From contig JAUILA010000026.1 in the NCBI GenBank assembly GCA_030432655.1, positions 1-64,000 of the forward strand: a DNA stretch of 64,000 bases. Direction: 5' to 3'. Positions 18,583 to 26,776 of this stretch are shown in pieces (within the stretch, counting starts at the first letter, position 1; each line of letters opens with the position of its first letter). A program made the position numbers and the translations under genes. This stretch comes from Bacteroidia bacterium. Lineage in GTDB: Bacteria; Bacteroidota; Bacteroidia; Cytophagales; Cyclobacteriaceae. Below the pieces are notes generated by a model. It was not told where the DNA came from. It ran no database searches and saw only the letters and a list, made by a program, of their open reading frames with translations.

Positions 18583-19613
18583 GCGCGCAGGTGGTTCCAG
18601 CCCTGGGCCTCCAGCGGCACTACATTCTCCCCTTTTGTCACCATATCAAACAGGTCCTTATTTTCGGTGGCCTGTCCGATGAAGTGAATATCCGGATGGT
18701 CTTTTACTTTCTCATAATCATCCTGGGAAATGGTAAAAAGGAGCTCGTAATCCTCCCCGCCATTCAGTGCGCAGGTAGTGGGGTCCAGTTTGAACTGGTA
18801 GGCCGTATCGTACGTCTCTTTGTCCAGCGGGATCTTATCTTCATAAATCCGGAATCCAGTGCCGGATTGCTTGCCCAGGTGAAAGATCTCCGAAACAAGT
18901 CCGTCGGAAATATCGATCATCGAAGTGGGGACCAGCTCCTTATCCCGTAATTCATGGATGATGTCCATCCGGGCCTCAGGACGAAGCTGCCGCTGCACAA
19001 TGTACTGGAATTCCTCCAGCTGGGGCTGCATATCCGGATTGGTCAGGTAGACCTGCTTTTCCCTTTCCAGTACCTGCAGGCCCATGTAGGCTGCCCCAAG
19101 GTCACCGGTCACACACAGGATATCATTCGGTTTTGCCCCGGACCGGCGAACGGCCTGATCCGGCATCACATGTCCTATCGCGGTAATGGAAATGACCAGT
19201 CCGCTCGCGCTGGCCGTCGTATCCCCTCCTATCAGATCCACCTTGTAGGCCTGGCACGCGGTTTCTATGCCTTTATATAATTCGTCCACCGCTTCTACGG
19301 AAAAACGATTGCTGAGACCGACATTCACCAGGATCTGTCCCGGAAAAGCGTTCATGGCAGCCAGGTCAGAAATATTAACCGCCACCGCCTTGAATCCCAG
19401 GTGTTTGAGCGGCATGTAAGACAAATCAAAATGGATGCCTTCCAGCAGCATGTCCGAAGTGATCACCGTTTGCCGCCCGGTATCATCAATAAGGGCGGCA
19501 TCATCCCCAACCCCTAAGACGGAAGAAGGCTGTTCCAGTTTAAAATTTTGGGTAATGTGGTCAATGAGCCCAAATTCTCCCAGTTCACTAATATCAGTAC
19601 GTTTTTCCGCCAT
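18579..19613 (-). CDS. thiL: Thiamine-monophosphate kinase
   Basis: ThiL phosphorylates thiamine monophosphate with ATP to give thiamine diphosphate, the active cofactor. The 344 residues match the family. Visible motifs are GVGDDAALID and TSDMLLEGIHFD (Mg/ATP-binding acidic residues), GGDTTAS, CVTGDLGAAYMG and MIDISDGLVSE. No other thiamine gene lies nearby. The stop overlaps the stop of the convergent hypothetical gene by 4 bp. Confidence 0.95.
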   Translation of the reverse strand: MAEKRTDISELGEFGLIDHITQNFKLEQPSSVLGVGDDAALIDDTGRQTVITSDMLLEGIHFDLSYMPLKHLGFKAVAVNISDLAAMNAFPGQILVNVGLSNRFSVEAVDELYKGIETACQAYKVDLIGGDTTASASGLVISITAIGHVMPDQAVRRSGAKPNDILCVTGDLGAAYMGLQVLEREKQVYLTNPDMQPQLEEFQYIVQRQLRPEARMDIIHELRDKELVPTSMIDISDGLVSEIFHLGKQSGTGFRIYEDKIPLDKETYDTAYQFKLDPTTCALNGGEDYELLFTISQDDYEKVKDHPDIHFIGQATENKDLFDMVTKGENVVPLEAQGWNHLRA

Positions 19614-19705
19614 AATATTTCGGATTGATTCTTCGCTTATTTCTTACATGTTCGGTTACATGCACGATGCCAGAGGCATCTAAAAACGGATTAAATGACA
19701 AAGTT

Positions 19706-19873
19706 ATGAGAAGATTACTAATTCCGGGAAGTTTGGTGTTGTTATTGGCCATTATGTTCTCCTCATGCGGACCGAAGCCGCAGTACAAGACGGCTGAGGG
19801 AAAGCGGAAGCTGAAGTACTACAACGATATCCAGTACGATCGTAAAAAGCCGAATTTTAAACGCTGGAACTAA
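19706..19873 (+). CDS. Small lipoprotein, 55 residues
   Basis: A very short predicted lipoprotein: the signal peptide MRRLLIPGSLVLLLAIMFSSC ends at a probable acylated Cys21, and the mature part is about 34 residues, basic and rich in Lys and Tyr (GKRKLKYYNDIQYDRKK). The ATG at 19706 places the signal peptide correctly; the longer frame upstream does not look like protein. The 3' end overlaps the epimerase gene by 17 bp. The function is unknown. Confidence 0.65.
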   Translation: MRRLLIPGSLVLLLAIMFSSCGPKPQYKTAEGKRKLKYYNDIQYDRKKPNFKRWN

Positions 19874-20267
19874 TTTCCTGGCAAAGCTCGACCAACACCC
19901 CGTTGGTCGATTTCGGGTGCAGGAAACAGATTAGTTTATTGTCGGCCCCCTTTTTTGGCTCCTCGTGGATCATTTGGAATCCCTCGGCTTTCAACCGTTC
20001 GATCTCCGCATGAATATCTTCCACGTCAAACGCGATGTGATGGATGCCCTCCCCTCTTTTTTCTATGAATTTCGCGATAGCGGAATCTTCCTTACTGGCT
20101 TCCAGCAATTCAATTTTTGATTCTCCCAATTGATAAAAGGTGGTGGTCACGCCTTCCGATTCCACTTCCTCGGTTTTATAGGGCGTGGCATTGAGTAATT
20201 TGGAGAATAATTCAACTGAAGCGGCCGTATCCTTTACTGCAATGCCAATATGTTCTATCTTTCGCAT
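19857..20267 (-). CDS. mce: Methylmalonyl-CoA epimerase
   Basis: A glyoxalase/VOC-fold enzyme of 136 residues that interconverts (R)- and (S)-methylmalonyl-CoA in the propionate and succinyl-CoA pathway. Metal-ligand regions are visible as IEHIGIAV near the start, EGIHHIAFDVED in the middle and GVLVELCQE at the end. I use the ATG at 20267; a TTG upstream is unlikely. The mutase genes are not in the window. Confidence 0.92.
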   Translation of the reverse strand: MRKIEHIGIAVKDTAASVELFSKLLNATPYKTEEVESEGVTTTFYQLGESKIELLEASKEDSAIAKFIEKRGEGIHHIAFDVEDIHAEIERLKAEGFQMIHEEPKKGADNKLICFLHPKSTNGVLVELCQEISSSV

Positions 20268-20292
20268 AATTAAAGGTTTAAACAAGTTTAAT

Positions 20293-20300
20293 TACCTTTG
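20293..20300 (+). promoter_or_regulatory. Candidate -7 element (TACCTTTG)
   Basis: TACCTTTG matches TAnnTTTG 62 bp before the gene starting at 20363. It lies in the divergent gap shared with mce. Confidence 0.4.
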
Positions 20301-20362
20301 TCCGGACTAAAGTTGAAACTTTTTCCCCAGACAAGAAGTTTTTATTCCAAATAAAATCACCC

Positions 20363-20779
20363 ATGCTTATGGATATCAAGAACGATCAGCATGTTGAAGC
20401 AGCAAGAATTCAGAAAGAGATCAAGAGTTACCTCGGTCTCAGAAGCAATGCGCTGATCTTCGAATACGGTGTGGCCGATCAGAATAAAATAAAGCTCGAC
20501 CTCATAACCATTAACCCGCGCCACAATCAGTCTTTTCTGTTTCATTCGGTGAACGGATACGACAAGGTGGATGCCCTTAATAAAATGCTGGACTATGTTC
20601 AGAATTACCGGGAGAAGGAGAGTTCTTATACAATTCAGTGGATCGCCAACGGGGAAAAAGAGTTGCATACCTCTTATTTCAGGGCCAGCAACATGTACGA
20701 CGCGCTGGATAAATTATACTACGGCAGGGATATGAACCAGATCACCGTTTTTAGTGTTGTTTTGAATCCAGTTGCCTAA
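20363..20779 (+). CDS. Conserved hypothetical protein, 138 residues
   Basis: A cytosolic protein I do not recognise. It opens with a helical segment (MDIKNDQHVEAARIQKEI) and continues with alternating strands and helices; no metal site, signal peptide or membrane span is evident. A second ATG at 20369 is an equally possible start. It lies 11 bp upstream of the IscA-type gene in the same direction, and that gene's candidate -7 element overlaps its stop codon. Confidence 0.75.
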   Translation: MLMDIKNDQHVEAARIQKEIKSYLGLRSNALIFEYGVADQNKIKLDLITINPRHNQSFLFHSVNGYDKVDALNKMLDYVQNYREKESSYTIQWIANGEKELHTSYFRASNMYDALDKLYYGRDMNQITVFSVVLNPVA

Positions 20780-20784
20780 ATTTG
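20777..20784 (+). promoter_or_regulatory. Candidate -7 element overlapping a stop codon
   Basis: TAAATTTG begins in the TAA stop of the previous gene and ends 6 bp before the ATG at 20791. If used, transcription would start at or close to the ATG, giving a leaderless or nearly leaderless mRNA. Confidence 0.45.
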
Positions 20785-20790
20785 CAAACT

Positions 20791-21117
20791 ATGGTTACTA
20801 TTACTGATAAGGCAAAAGCACGTATTATTGAATTACGCAGGGAAGAAGGCAAATCGGACGAGCATAATGTCCGTGTGTCAGTACAGGGTGGCGGATGTTC
20901 CGGCCTGATGTACCAGCTTACTTTCGATGAAAAAATACAGGATTCCGATGAGATCTTCGAAGATAAAAGCGTGAAGATCCTGGTGGACAAGAAAAGCCTG
21001 CTTTACCTCCTTGGTACGACGCTTGATTTTTCGGACGGACTGAACGGCAAAGGTTTTCAGTTCATCAACCCCAATGCATCCCGTACCTGCGGATGCGGAG
21101 AATCTTTCGCAGTCTAA
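20791..21117 (+). CDS. IscA/HesB-family iron-sulfur cluster assembly protein
   Basis: An A-type carrier that passes Fe-S clusters to target proteins in the cytosol. The three conserved ligands are present: Cys36 in GGGCSGL and Cys100/Cys102 in TCGCGESF. The 108 residues are the usual length. I take the ATG at 20791 rather than a TTG nine bases upstream. The other ISC/SUF genes are absent here. The 3' end overlaps the convergent large fusion gene by 4 bp. Confidence 0.92.
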   Translation: MVTITDKAKARIIELRREEGKSDEHNVRVSVQGGGCSGLMYQLTFDEKIQDSDEIFEDKSVKILVDKKSLLYLLGTTLDFSDGLNGKGFQFINPNASRTCGCGESFAV

Positions 21118-24100
21118 AACATAAATCCGAATCGGACAAAAAACGCCCGTTCGTCATCATTGGATATGCCGTAATCGGCTGATATGACGAGCTGTCCCAG
21201 TGGGGATATCCATATTCCCGTTCCCATTCCGCGATGCCATGTGTTCATTTTGGGATCAGAAATTATTTCATCCGAAGACGGTTCCCATACCCTGCCCAGG
21301 TCATGGAATAAAAGTATGCCCACTTCGGCCGGGAAAAGGAAGGAATTGAACTGGATCAGCTTGGTCCTGATCTCAAGGTTGGTAAAGAAAGTTTTTTCGC
21401 CTGCAAAACGAAATTTCCGGTAACCCCTCAGGTTACGGGTACCACCGAGCCTGGCAGCCTGGTAAAATTCATATTCTCCAAAATTTACTTGTCCGCCCAG
21501 GCGAAATGCCAGCGTGGTGCGCAGGGATCCACCGACTGTCGAATAAACGGAAAGGTCAGAGCAGACCTGCCGGAAATCATTTTCTTCCTCCCCGATTTGC
21601 CGGAATGCAGCTGCCTCCACGTTCCACAGCAATCCTTCTTTTGGAAACAGTGCCTGATCACGTAAATCAAACTGATAGCGTCCTTCCAGTCCGACATAGA
21701 ACCTCCTGGTCTCCAGGAAGGGTATATCCGTCTCTGGTCCGCGCCCCGTATAATCGGCGTACAGACTGATAAACCTGGCGCCGTCCTCATTATCATCTTC
21801 TTCCACTTCGATAGACCGGAAGGAGGGTCCGATCATGAACCGGTGTTTCTCATCGGTGGTTGAATGACGCAACATGGGTTTGAGGATCCACTGATGATAG
21901 TGAACACGGTAAAACTGGCGGTCTTCGTCCCAGAGGTCTTCATTAAAATTAGTCTTGTTGCCAAACCCGTAAAAGAAATCAGCGTAGCTGGGTTCGGACA
22001 CATCGGCTTCCAGCTGCAGGTCCCAGTTGCCTATCAGGTCCACAAAATGCAGGTCATAGGAAAAATTATAGGAGCCGGAGCGCGGTGCCAGGGAGGCCAG
22101 GAAGTTATGCTTCAATTTATAGGGTTCTTTCCTGAAGCCGTGACGGGTGGCAACTAATCCGCCCCCGATAAAGATCCCGTCATCCGGGTTAAAACCCCCG
22201 GTAACCAACGGCATGGTAGTGTTGAATTTAAATGAATACCGGTCATACTTATTAATTCCTTCCTTTTCGCTCCTGCGATCCCGAACTTCTCCTGACGATT
22301 GAATCTTCATTCCCGGAGTGTCGTAGGCGATTGTCTTTCTACCGGGTCCGTGTACATTGCTCTGATCGTTCAACATGTCATCGCCTTTGCCTCCAATGAT
22401 CCTGATGAGCGGACCGCCGTTGCTCTCTCCGGAGATGTTTATAATGTCGTCATCACCAAAGGCAAAAATCCGTATCTCACGGGTTTCAGAAGGATCGAAT
22501 TCCCGTTCATAATATTTATATTTCTTATTGCCCGATTTACCGGAAATCCGCCAAACCTCCACCCCGACTGAACCGTCAGGCAACCTGACCACCTCGATAA
22601 GGTCTTCTTTATCGCTGGCGGTAATGGTAACTATTTCCGACAGGAAGAGATAGTATTCTTCGGCGTACCTGACCAGGTCTTCACGCCGTGCTTTCAGTTT
22701 GTGAATGATTTCCTCGCCGTGAAGCGCATAAATTTCCGGGGGGAAGCCTTTGATGGCATTTTCTATTACCTCATTGGTCAGGCTTTCCTTCAGTTCACGT
22801 GCCGTTTGTATCCAAAGTTCCTTTTCAGCTCCGGTCAGAAAAGTACGGTCAAAGTGTCGTGCATTAAATTCAAGTCCGGCCACATCCCTGATCTCTTCGT
22901 TAAATCCCTGGAATTTAGGTTGCCCCCACCGACGTGATGACAAACGGAGCATTGATCCGTCAGACCAGAAGAAGGCCTGGTCACGGTCACGCGGAATGGG
23001 CTGGTAATATTTGATATCATTTTCATTCTCCGGTTTAAAACGCGCCCAGCGCCACTGATCGTCGTGCCTGTCCCAGTCGCCGATCCAGATATCAAAGAGC
23101 CTGGAGCGAACGGTTTGTTCCTGATCGATGATATGGTCCCCGTCATTCTCCAGCTTCTGAATGACGTCGGCCGTGCTCATTATTTTCTTTGAATTCCCGA
23201 AACTGTCAAGATCCCGCCAGTCATCATCGGGCCTTTCTTCAAACAGGTAAAGTCCGTTCGCAAAATCTTCCCGGTATTTACCCAGGCGGGGATCGTCCGG
23301 CAGCCAGACCAGGCGGGGGTTGGTATGGTAAACTCCCGCTGCACCGGCCAGTGGCGGGATTACAAACGCCCCGTAAGGATGCGATGCGGATATCTGATCG
23401 GCCACTACATCTTCCGCTATGGTATTTCTTAATTCAGCCGGCACTGCCTTCTCGGGGAATTTCTCAATGGACCTCAGCACGTATTGTTTTTCATCGGCTG
23501 CCTCCAGGCGCAGTGAACGGGTTTGCATCCCTCCCCCCTGCTTTACAATTTTCAGTCCGCCTTTTTCGGTGGAAAGGTCGAATACCGGCACATTGGCTAT
23601 GATCGTCTCCCATTCATCGCGATAGTTTTTTCCAAGCAGGACCGGTCGCCGCTGATCCTTATGAAGTTTGCCGGTCGCCGCGACATCCACAGTGGACGGA
23701 AACGCTGATTCCAGCAAGCGGTCAGCCGGGGCCGGCATACGGTTGGGCGTCAGGAAAGCTTGTTCTGATCCTTCCGCCGAATAAAAATGAGCGACGGGTC
23801 CGTCCGACATATCCAGGACCGTGAATCCTGCTATTGCGGAAATTACCACATTCTCCCGTTCACGCACATAGCCTCCCCTGGCAATATTTCCGACGGTCAG
23901 CTGTGAAACTGCTTCGCCTGGTATGTACTGAAAAACAGGTTCAAGAGCGGAAACAATAGTGATATCCGGATATTCCTGAATGACTTCCATGAAATCACCC
24001 ATCATTGACTTATAGAAATAATTACTCAGGTCATGGCGGCCGCCGATCCATTTCCGGTAACCGGCGTATAGCGAACCGCCCAGAGGCGGGAGTAAATGGG

Positions 24101-24716
24101 TACTGACAGGGAAGTAGCCGCCGCGCCGTCCGAGCGAATGAAAGGGATGATAGGAAACGAGGAAAACCTTTGTATGATCATACTGCCTGAGGAGCTCCTC
24201 CAGTTCGACAAAAATCCCGGCCACATCTTCAAGGCCGCAATCGGCAGCTTCCGGTTTTTCTCCTTCATTCAGCCACCAGTTGGAATTCACGAAAAGAAGC
24301 GTTACACTGTCACTTGCTTCCACGGCAACCGGACCCGGGCATCCCCCGTCCGGCAGCACATGCCAGGAAGTATCTATATCCTGCAGTTCCTTTCGAAGGA
24401 AATTCAGGTTATCTGCTGCGTTGCCCCGGATAGCTCCCCATTCTTCTCTACCGGGTACCCAGTCAACCGGCCCTTTAAAATTCCGTATCAGTTCCAGCAC
24501 CGGGTCGGGCTTGCGTTTTGCATATGCTTTAATGGATTGCCTGTTGAGAAAATCGCCCAGGAGAACAAGGCGGTCCGCAGTGGCCAATTGTTCTTCCAGG
24601 ACAGGGATAATGGCCGGATCAGCATTACGTAAAGGTCCGCTCATGAACAAAATATCCTGTCCTGAAGCGCTAATGGTCACTGACCAGACCAGAACAATAA
24701 GGAAGACAATCCGCAT
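21114..24716 (-). CDS. Phosphatase-like / kinase-like / Omp85 beta-barrel fusion
   Basis: A 1200-residue exported protein with a signal peptide ending near residue 19. Residues about 20-310 follow the metallophosphoesterase layout, but the metal ligands look lost: the usual VPGNHDW appears as VPGREEW (87-93), and the usual SGHEHNLQY as SALEPVFQY (256-264). Residues about 360-600 resemble a CotH/HipA-like kinase, with GDWDRHDDQ (546-554) as catalytic loop and PRDRDQAFF (575-583) as metal-binding segment. The last 380 residues or so form a BamA/TamA-type surface-antigen barrel ending in FVRFGFMF. The likely location is the outer membrane with soluble domains in the periplasm. The domain reading is from motifs only, and the kinase assignment is the least certain part. 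Confidence 0.8.
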   Translation of the reverse strand: MRIVFLIVLVWSVTISASGQDILFMSGPLRNADPAIIPVLEEQLATADRLVLLGDFLNRQSIKAYAKRKPDPVLELIRNFKGPVDWVPGREEWGAIRGNAADNLNFLRKELQDIDTSWHVLPDGGCPGPVAVEASDSVTLLFVNSNWWLNEGEKPEAADCGLEDVAGIFVELEELLRQYDHTKVFLVSYHPFHSLGRRGGYFPVSTHLLPPLGGSLYAGYRKWIGGRHDLSNYFYKSMMGDFMEVIQEYPDITIVSALEPVFQYIPGEAVSQLTVGNIARGGYVRERENVVISAIAGFTVLDMSDGPVAHFYSAEGSEQAFLTPNRMPAPADRLLESAFPSTVDVAATGKLHKDQRRPVLLGKNYRDEWETIIANVPVFDLSTEKGGLKIVKQGGGMQTRSLRLEAADEKQYVLRSIEKFPEKAVPAELRNTIAEDVVADQISASHPYGAFVIPPLAGAAGVYHTNPRLVWLPDDPRLGKYREDFANGLYLFEERPDDDWRDLDSFGNSKKIMSTADVIQKLENDGDHIIDQEQTVRSRLFDIWIGDWDRHDDQWRWARFKPENENDIKYYQPIPRDRDQAFFWSDGSMLRLSSRRWGQPKFQGFNEEIRDVAGLEFNARHFDRTFLTGAEKELWIQTARELKESLTNEVIENAIKGFPPEIYALHGEEIIHKLKARREDLVRYAEEYYLFLSEIVTITASDKEDLIEVVRLPDGSVGVEVWRISGKSGNKKYKYYEREFDPSETREIRIFAFGDDDIINISGESNGGPLIRIIGGKGDDMLNDQSNVHGPGRKTIAYDTPGMKIQSSGEVRDRRSEKEGINKYDRYSFKFNTTMPLVTGGFNPDDGIFIGGGLVATRHGFRKEPYKLKHNFLASLAPRSGSYNFSYDLHFVDLIGNWDLQLEADVSEPSYADFFYGFGNKTNFNEDLWDEDRQFYRVHYHQWILKPMLRHSTTDEKHRFMIGPSFRSIEVEEDDNEDGARFISLYADYTGRGPETDIPFLETRRFYVGLEGRYQFDLRDQALFPKEGLLWNVEAAAFRQIGEEENDFRQVCSDLSVYSTVGGSLRTTLAFRLGGQVNFGEYEFYQAARLGGTRNLRGYRKFRFAGEKTFFTNLEIRTKLIQFNSFLFPAEVGILLFHDLGRVWEPSSDEIISDPKMNTWHRGMGTGIWISPLGQLVISADYGISNDDERAFFVRFGFMF

Positions 24717-24736
24717 TAAGGTAATTTACGAAATAT

Positions 24737-25156
24737 TCAGGTATTCAGAACGGCAATACATTTGAGTTCGACGGCAATAGGCGTCGGAAGGGCATTTACC
24801 TCCACGGTGGTCCGGCAGGGTTTGTGCTCGCTGAAATAGGAGGCATACACCTGGTTAAACGCGGCAAAATCTTCCTTCATATTCGTGAGGAAAACGGTAA
24901 TGTCCACCAGGTCTTCCCAGCTTGCCCCTGCCGCCTCAAGAATGGAACGGACATTGGCAAATACCGAATGCGCCTGTTCTTCTATATTATAACGAAGCAC
25001 TTCGCCGTTCACATCCAGTTCGACCCCCGGTATGCGATCACTCCCTTTGCGACGCGGGCCTACGCCTGAAAGGAATAAGAGATTACCCGCCCGCCGGGCA
25101 TGCGGATAGGCACCGACCGGATCCGGTGCTCCATCAGAATGAATCGGTTCACTCAT
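24737..25156 (-). CDS. RidA/YjgF-family protein
   Basis: A 139-residue member of the RidA family of small trimeric enzymes that hydrolyse reactive enamine/imine intermediates to keto acids. The conserved arginine lies in PCRTTVEVNALP, and GNLLFLSGVGP and DITVFLTNM are family motifs. The N-terminal HSDGAPDPVGAYPHA resembles the 2-aminomuconate deaminase branch, so the true substrate is open. It precedes the large fusion gene by 20 bp on the same strand. Confidence 0.9.
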   Translation of the reverse strand: MSEPIHSDGAPDPVGAYPHARRAGNLLFLSGVGPRRKGSDRIPGVELDVNGEVLRYNIEEQAHSVFANVRSILEAAGASWEDLVDITVFLTNMKEDFAAFNQVYASYFSEHKPCRTTVEVNALPTPIAVELKCIAVLNT

Positions 25157-25209
25157 TGACTGGCATTTTAGTTGAATTATACTTAAAGGTATTAATTAAA
25201 CCTCACACT

Positions 25210-25398
25210 ATGTTTGTCATTATATTAACACTTATATATACAGGAATGGTTATTTTTGTTATCGCAAGATATATACAAAAACAGGCCTATTTGAAGGATG
25301 CACGCAATGTTTCGCTTTTTTTCAGAAGGGTTTTTGCCTTCCGGAATAATGCGGAGAAATCAAATGACCAAAGATCAAACGGCCATTTGACGCGCTAA
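25210..25398 (+). CDS. Possible small membrane protein, 62 residues
   Basis: A short frame starting at an ATG, with one strongly hydrophobic segment (FVIILTLIYTGMVIFVIA, residues 2-19) followed by a basic tail. It fills the gap between the divergent ridA start and the pepP stop. The composition fits a single-pass inner-membrane peptide, but there is no family support and it may be chance. Confidence 0.35.
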   Translation: MFVIILTLIYTGMVIFVIARYIQKQAYLKDARNVSLFFRRVFAFRNNAEKSNDQRSNGHLTR

Positions 25399-25450
25399 TG
25401 TGATAGTAACAGGTAGGGAACAGGTTCCCCGGATTCAGGGCGATCTTTCC

Positions 25451-26740
25451 CTACTGATTCATTAAATCTTCAATCTCCTCAGCTTCCAGCGGAATATTCT
25501 TCATCAGATCATCAACGTGATGCTCCTGCACCACCACATCATTCTCCAGCCGGATCCCAAGGTTTTCCTCCAGAATATAAATTCCCGGTTCGACCGTAAA
25601 CACCATTCCCGGTTTCATTTCCTGGTAAATGTTCGGCACATCGTGCACGTCCAGCCCCAGGTGGTGTGAGGTCCCGTGCATAAAGAATTTCTTATACGCC
25701 GGTTTATCCGGATCCTGGTTTTTGATGTCCGTTTTATCCAGCAGACCGAGGCCAAGCAGTTCGCTTTCCATAACCTTTCCTACTTCCTTGTGATATTCAG
25801 GAATGACATTGCCCGGGCGGAGCATATCCATGGCTTCCTTCATCACGCGGTGAACAGCGTCATATACGTTGCGCTGGCGCTCCGTAAACCGTCCGCTTAC
25901 CGGAATCGACCGTGTCATATCGGCGTTATAATTGCCGTATTCCGCACCCACATCCATTAGAAGCACATCACCCGCCTTGCATTCCCGGCTGTTTTCGATG
26001 TAATGAAGCACACAAGCGTTCCGTCCGGAAGCGATAATCGGGGTATAGGCAAAACCCCTGGATCGGTTTCGCAGGAATTCATGGGCATATTCCGCTTCTA
26101 TTTCAAATTCCTGAACGCCCGGCTTCACAAAAGACAGGATTCTGCGAAACCCTTTCTCAGTAATGTCACAGGCCTGGCTGATCTGCTTTATTTCTTCTTC
26201 CGATTTCACAGCGCGAAGCATATGCATTATCGGGGCCGACCGTTCGTAATTATGGATGGGATAATGCTCCCGGCACCATTTTATGAATCGCGCATCGCGG
26301 GTTTCCACGACAACCTGGGCGCGGATGTGTTCATTGGTATTAAGGTAAACATGTTCGGCTTCCGCCATCAGGGTATTAAAGGTATTCTCAAAAGAATCCA
26401 GCCACAATACGGTTTCAATTCCGGATAGTTCACGTGCCTGTTCTTTGGTGAATTTATGCCCTTCCCAGATAGCAATATGCTCATTCGTTTCCCGGAGAAA
26501 CAGAATTTCCCGGTATTTCTTATCATAAAAATCAGGCATAAGTACCAGGATAGACTCTTCCTGGTCAATGCCACTCAGGTACAGGATATCATTGTTCTGA
26601 CGCAGGGGCAGGGTGCCGTCTGCATTGGTCGGGAGAATGTCATTTGAGTTAAAGACGGCAATGGCACCGGGTTTAAGCTCCTTAGCGAAATTTTGACGAT
26701 TCCGTTTGTGAAATTCTTTTGAAAGAGGTGTGTACTTCAT
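25451..26740 (-). CDS. pepP: Xaa-Pro aminopeptidase (aminopeptidase P family)
   Basis: A dinuclear metallopeptidase of the pita-bread M24 fold that removes the N-terminal residue before proline. It has an N-terminal aminopeptidase-P domain (about 1-140) and a catalytic domain with all ligand regions: LLMDVGAEYGNYNADMTR (two Asp), GTSHHLGLDVHD (His), TVEPGIY (Glu) and RLENDVVV (Glu). The 429 residues match the family. No signal peptide, so cytosolic. Divergent from the subtilase gene across 36 bp. Confidence 0.95.
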   Translation of the reverse strand: MKYTPLSKEFHKRNRQNFAKELKPGAIAVFNSNDILPTNADGTLPLRQNNDILYLSGIDQEESILVLMPDFYDKKYREILFLRETNEHIAIWEGHKFTKEQARELSGIETVLWLDSFENTFNTLMAEAEHVYLNTNEHIRAQVVVETRDARFIKWCREHYPIHNYERSAPIMHMLRAVKSEEEIKQISQACDITEKGFRRILSFVKPGVQEFEIEAEYAHEFLRNRSRGFAYTPIIASGRNACVLHYIENSRECKAGDVLLMDVGAEYGNYNADMTRSIPVSGRFTERQRNVYDAVHRVMKEAMDMLRPGNVIPEYHKEVGKVMESELLGLGLLDKTDIKNQDPDKPAYKKFFMHGTSHHLGLDVHDVPNIYQEMKPGMVFTVEPGIYILEENLGIRLENDVVVQEHHVDDLMKNIPLEAEEIEDLMNQ

Positions 26741-26776
26741 AATATTGATAAATTGAACCTAAACTGGCGGCCGGGA

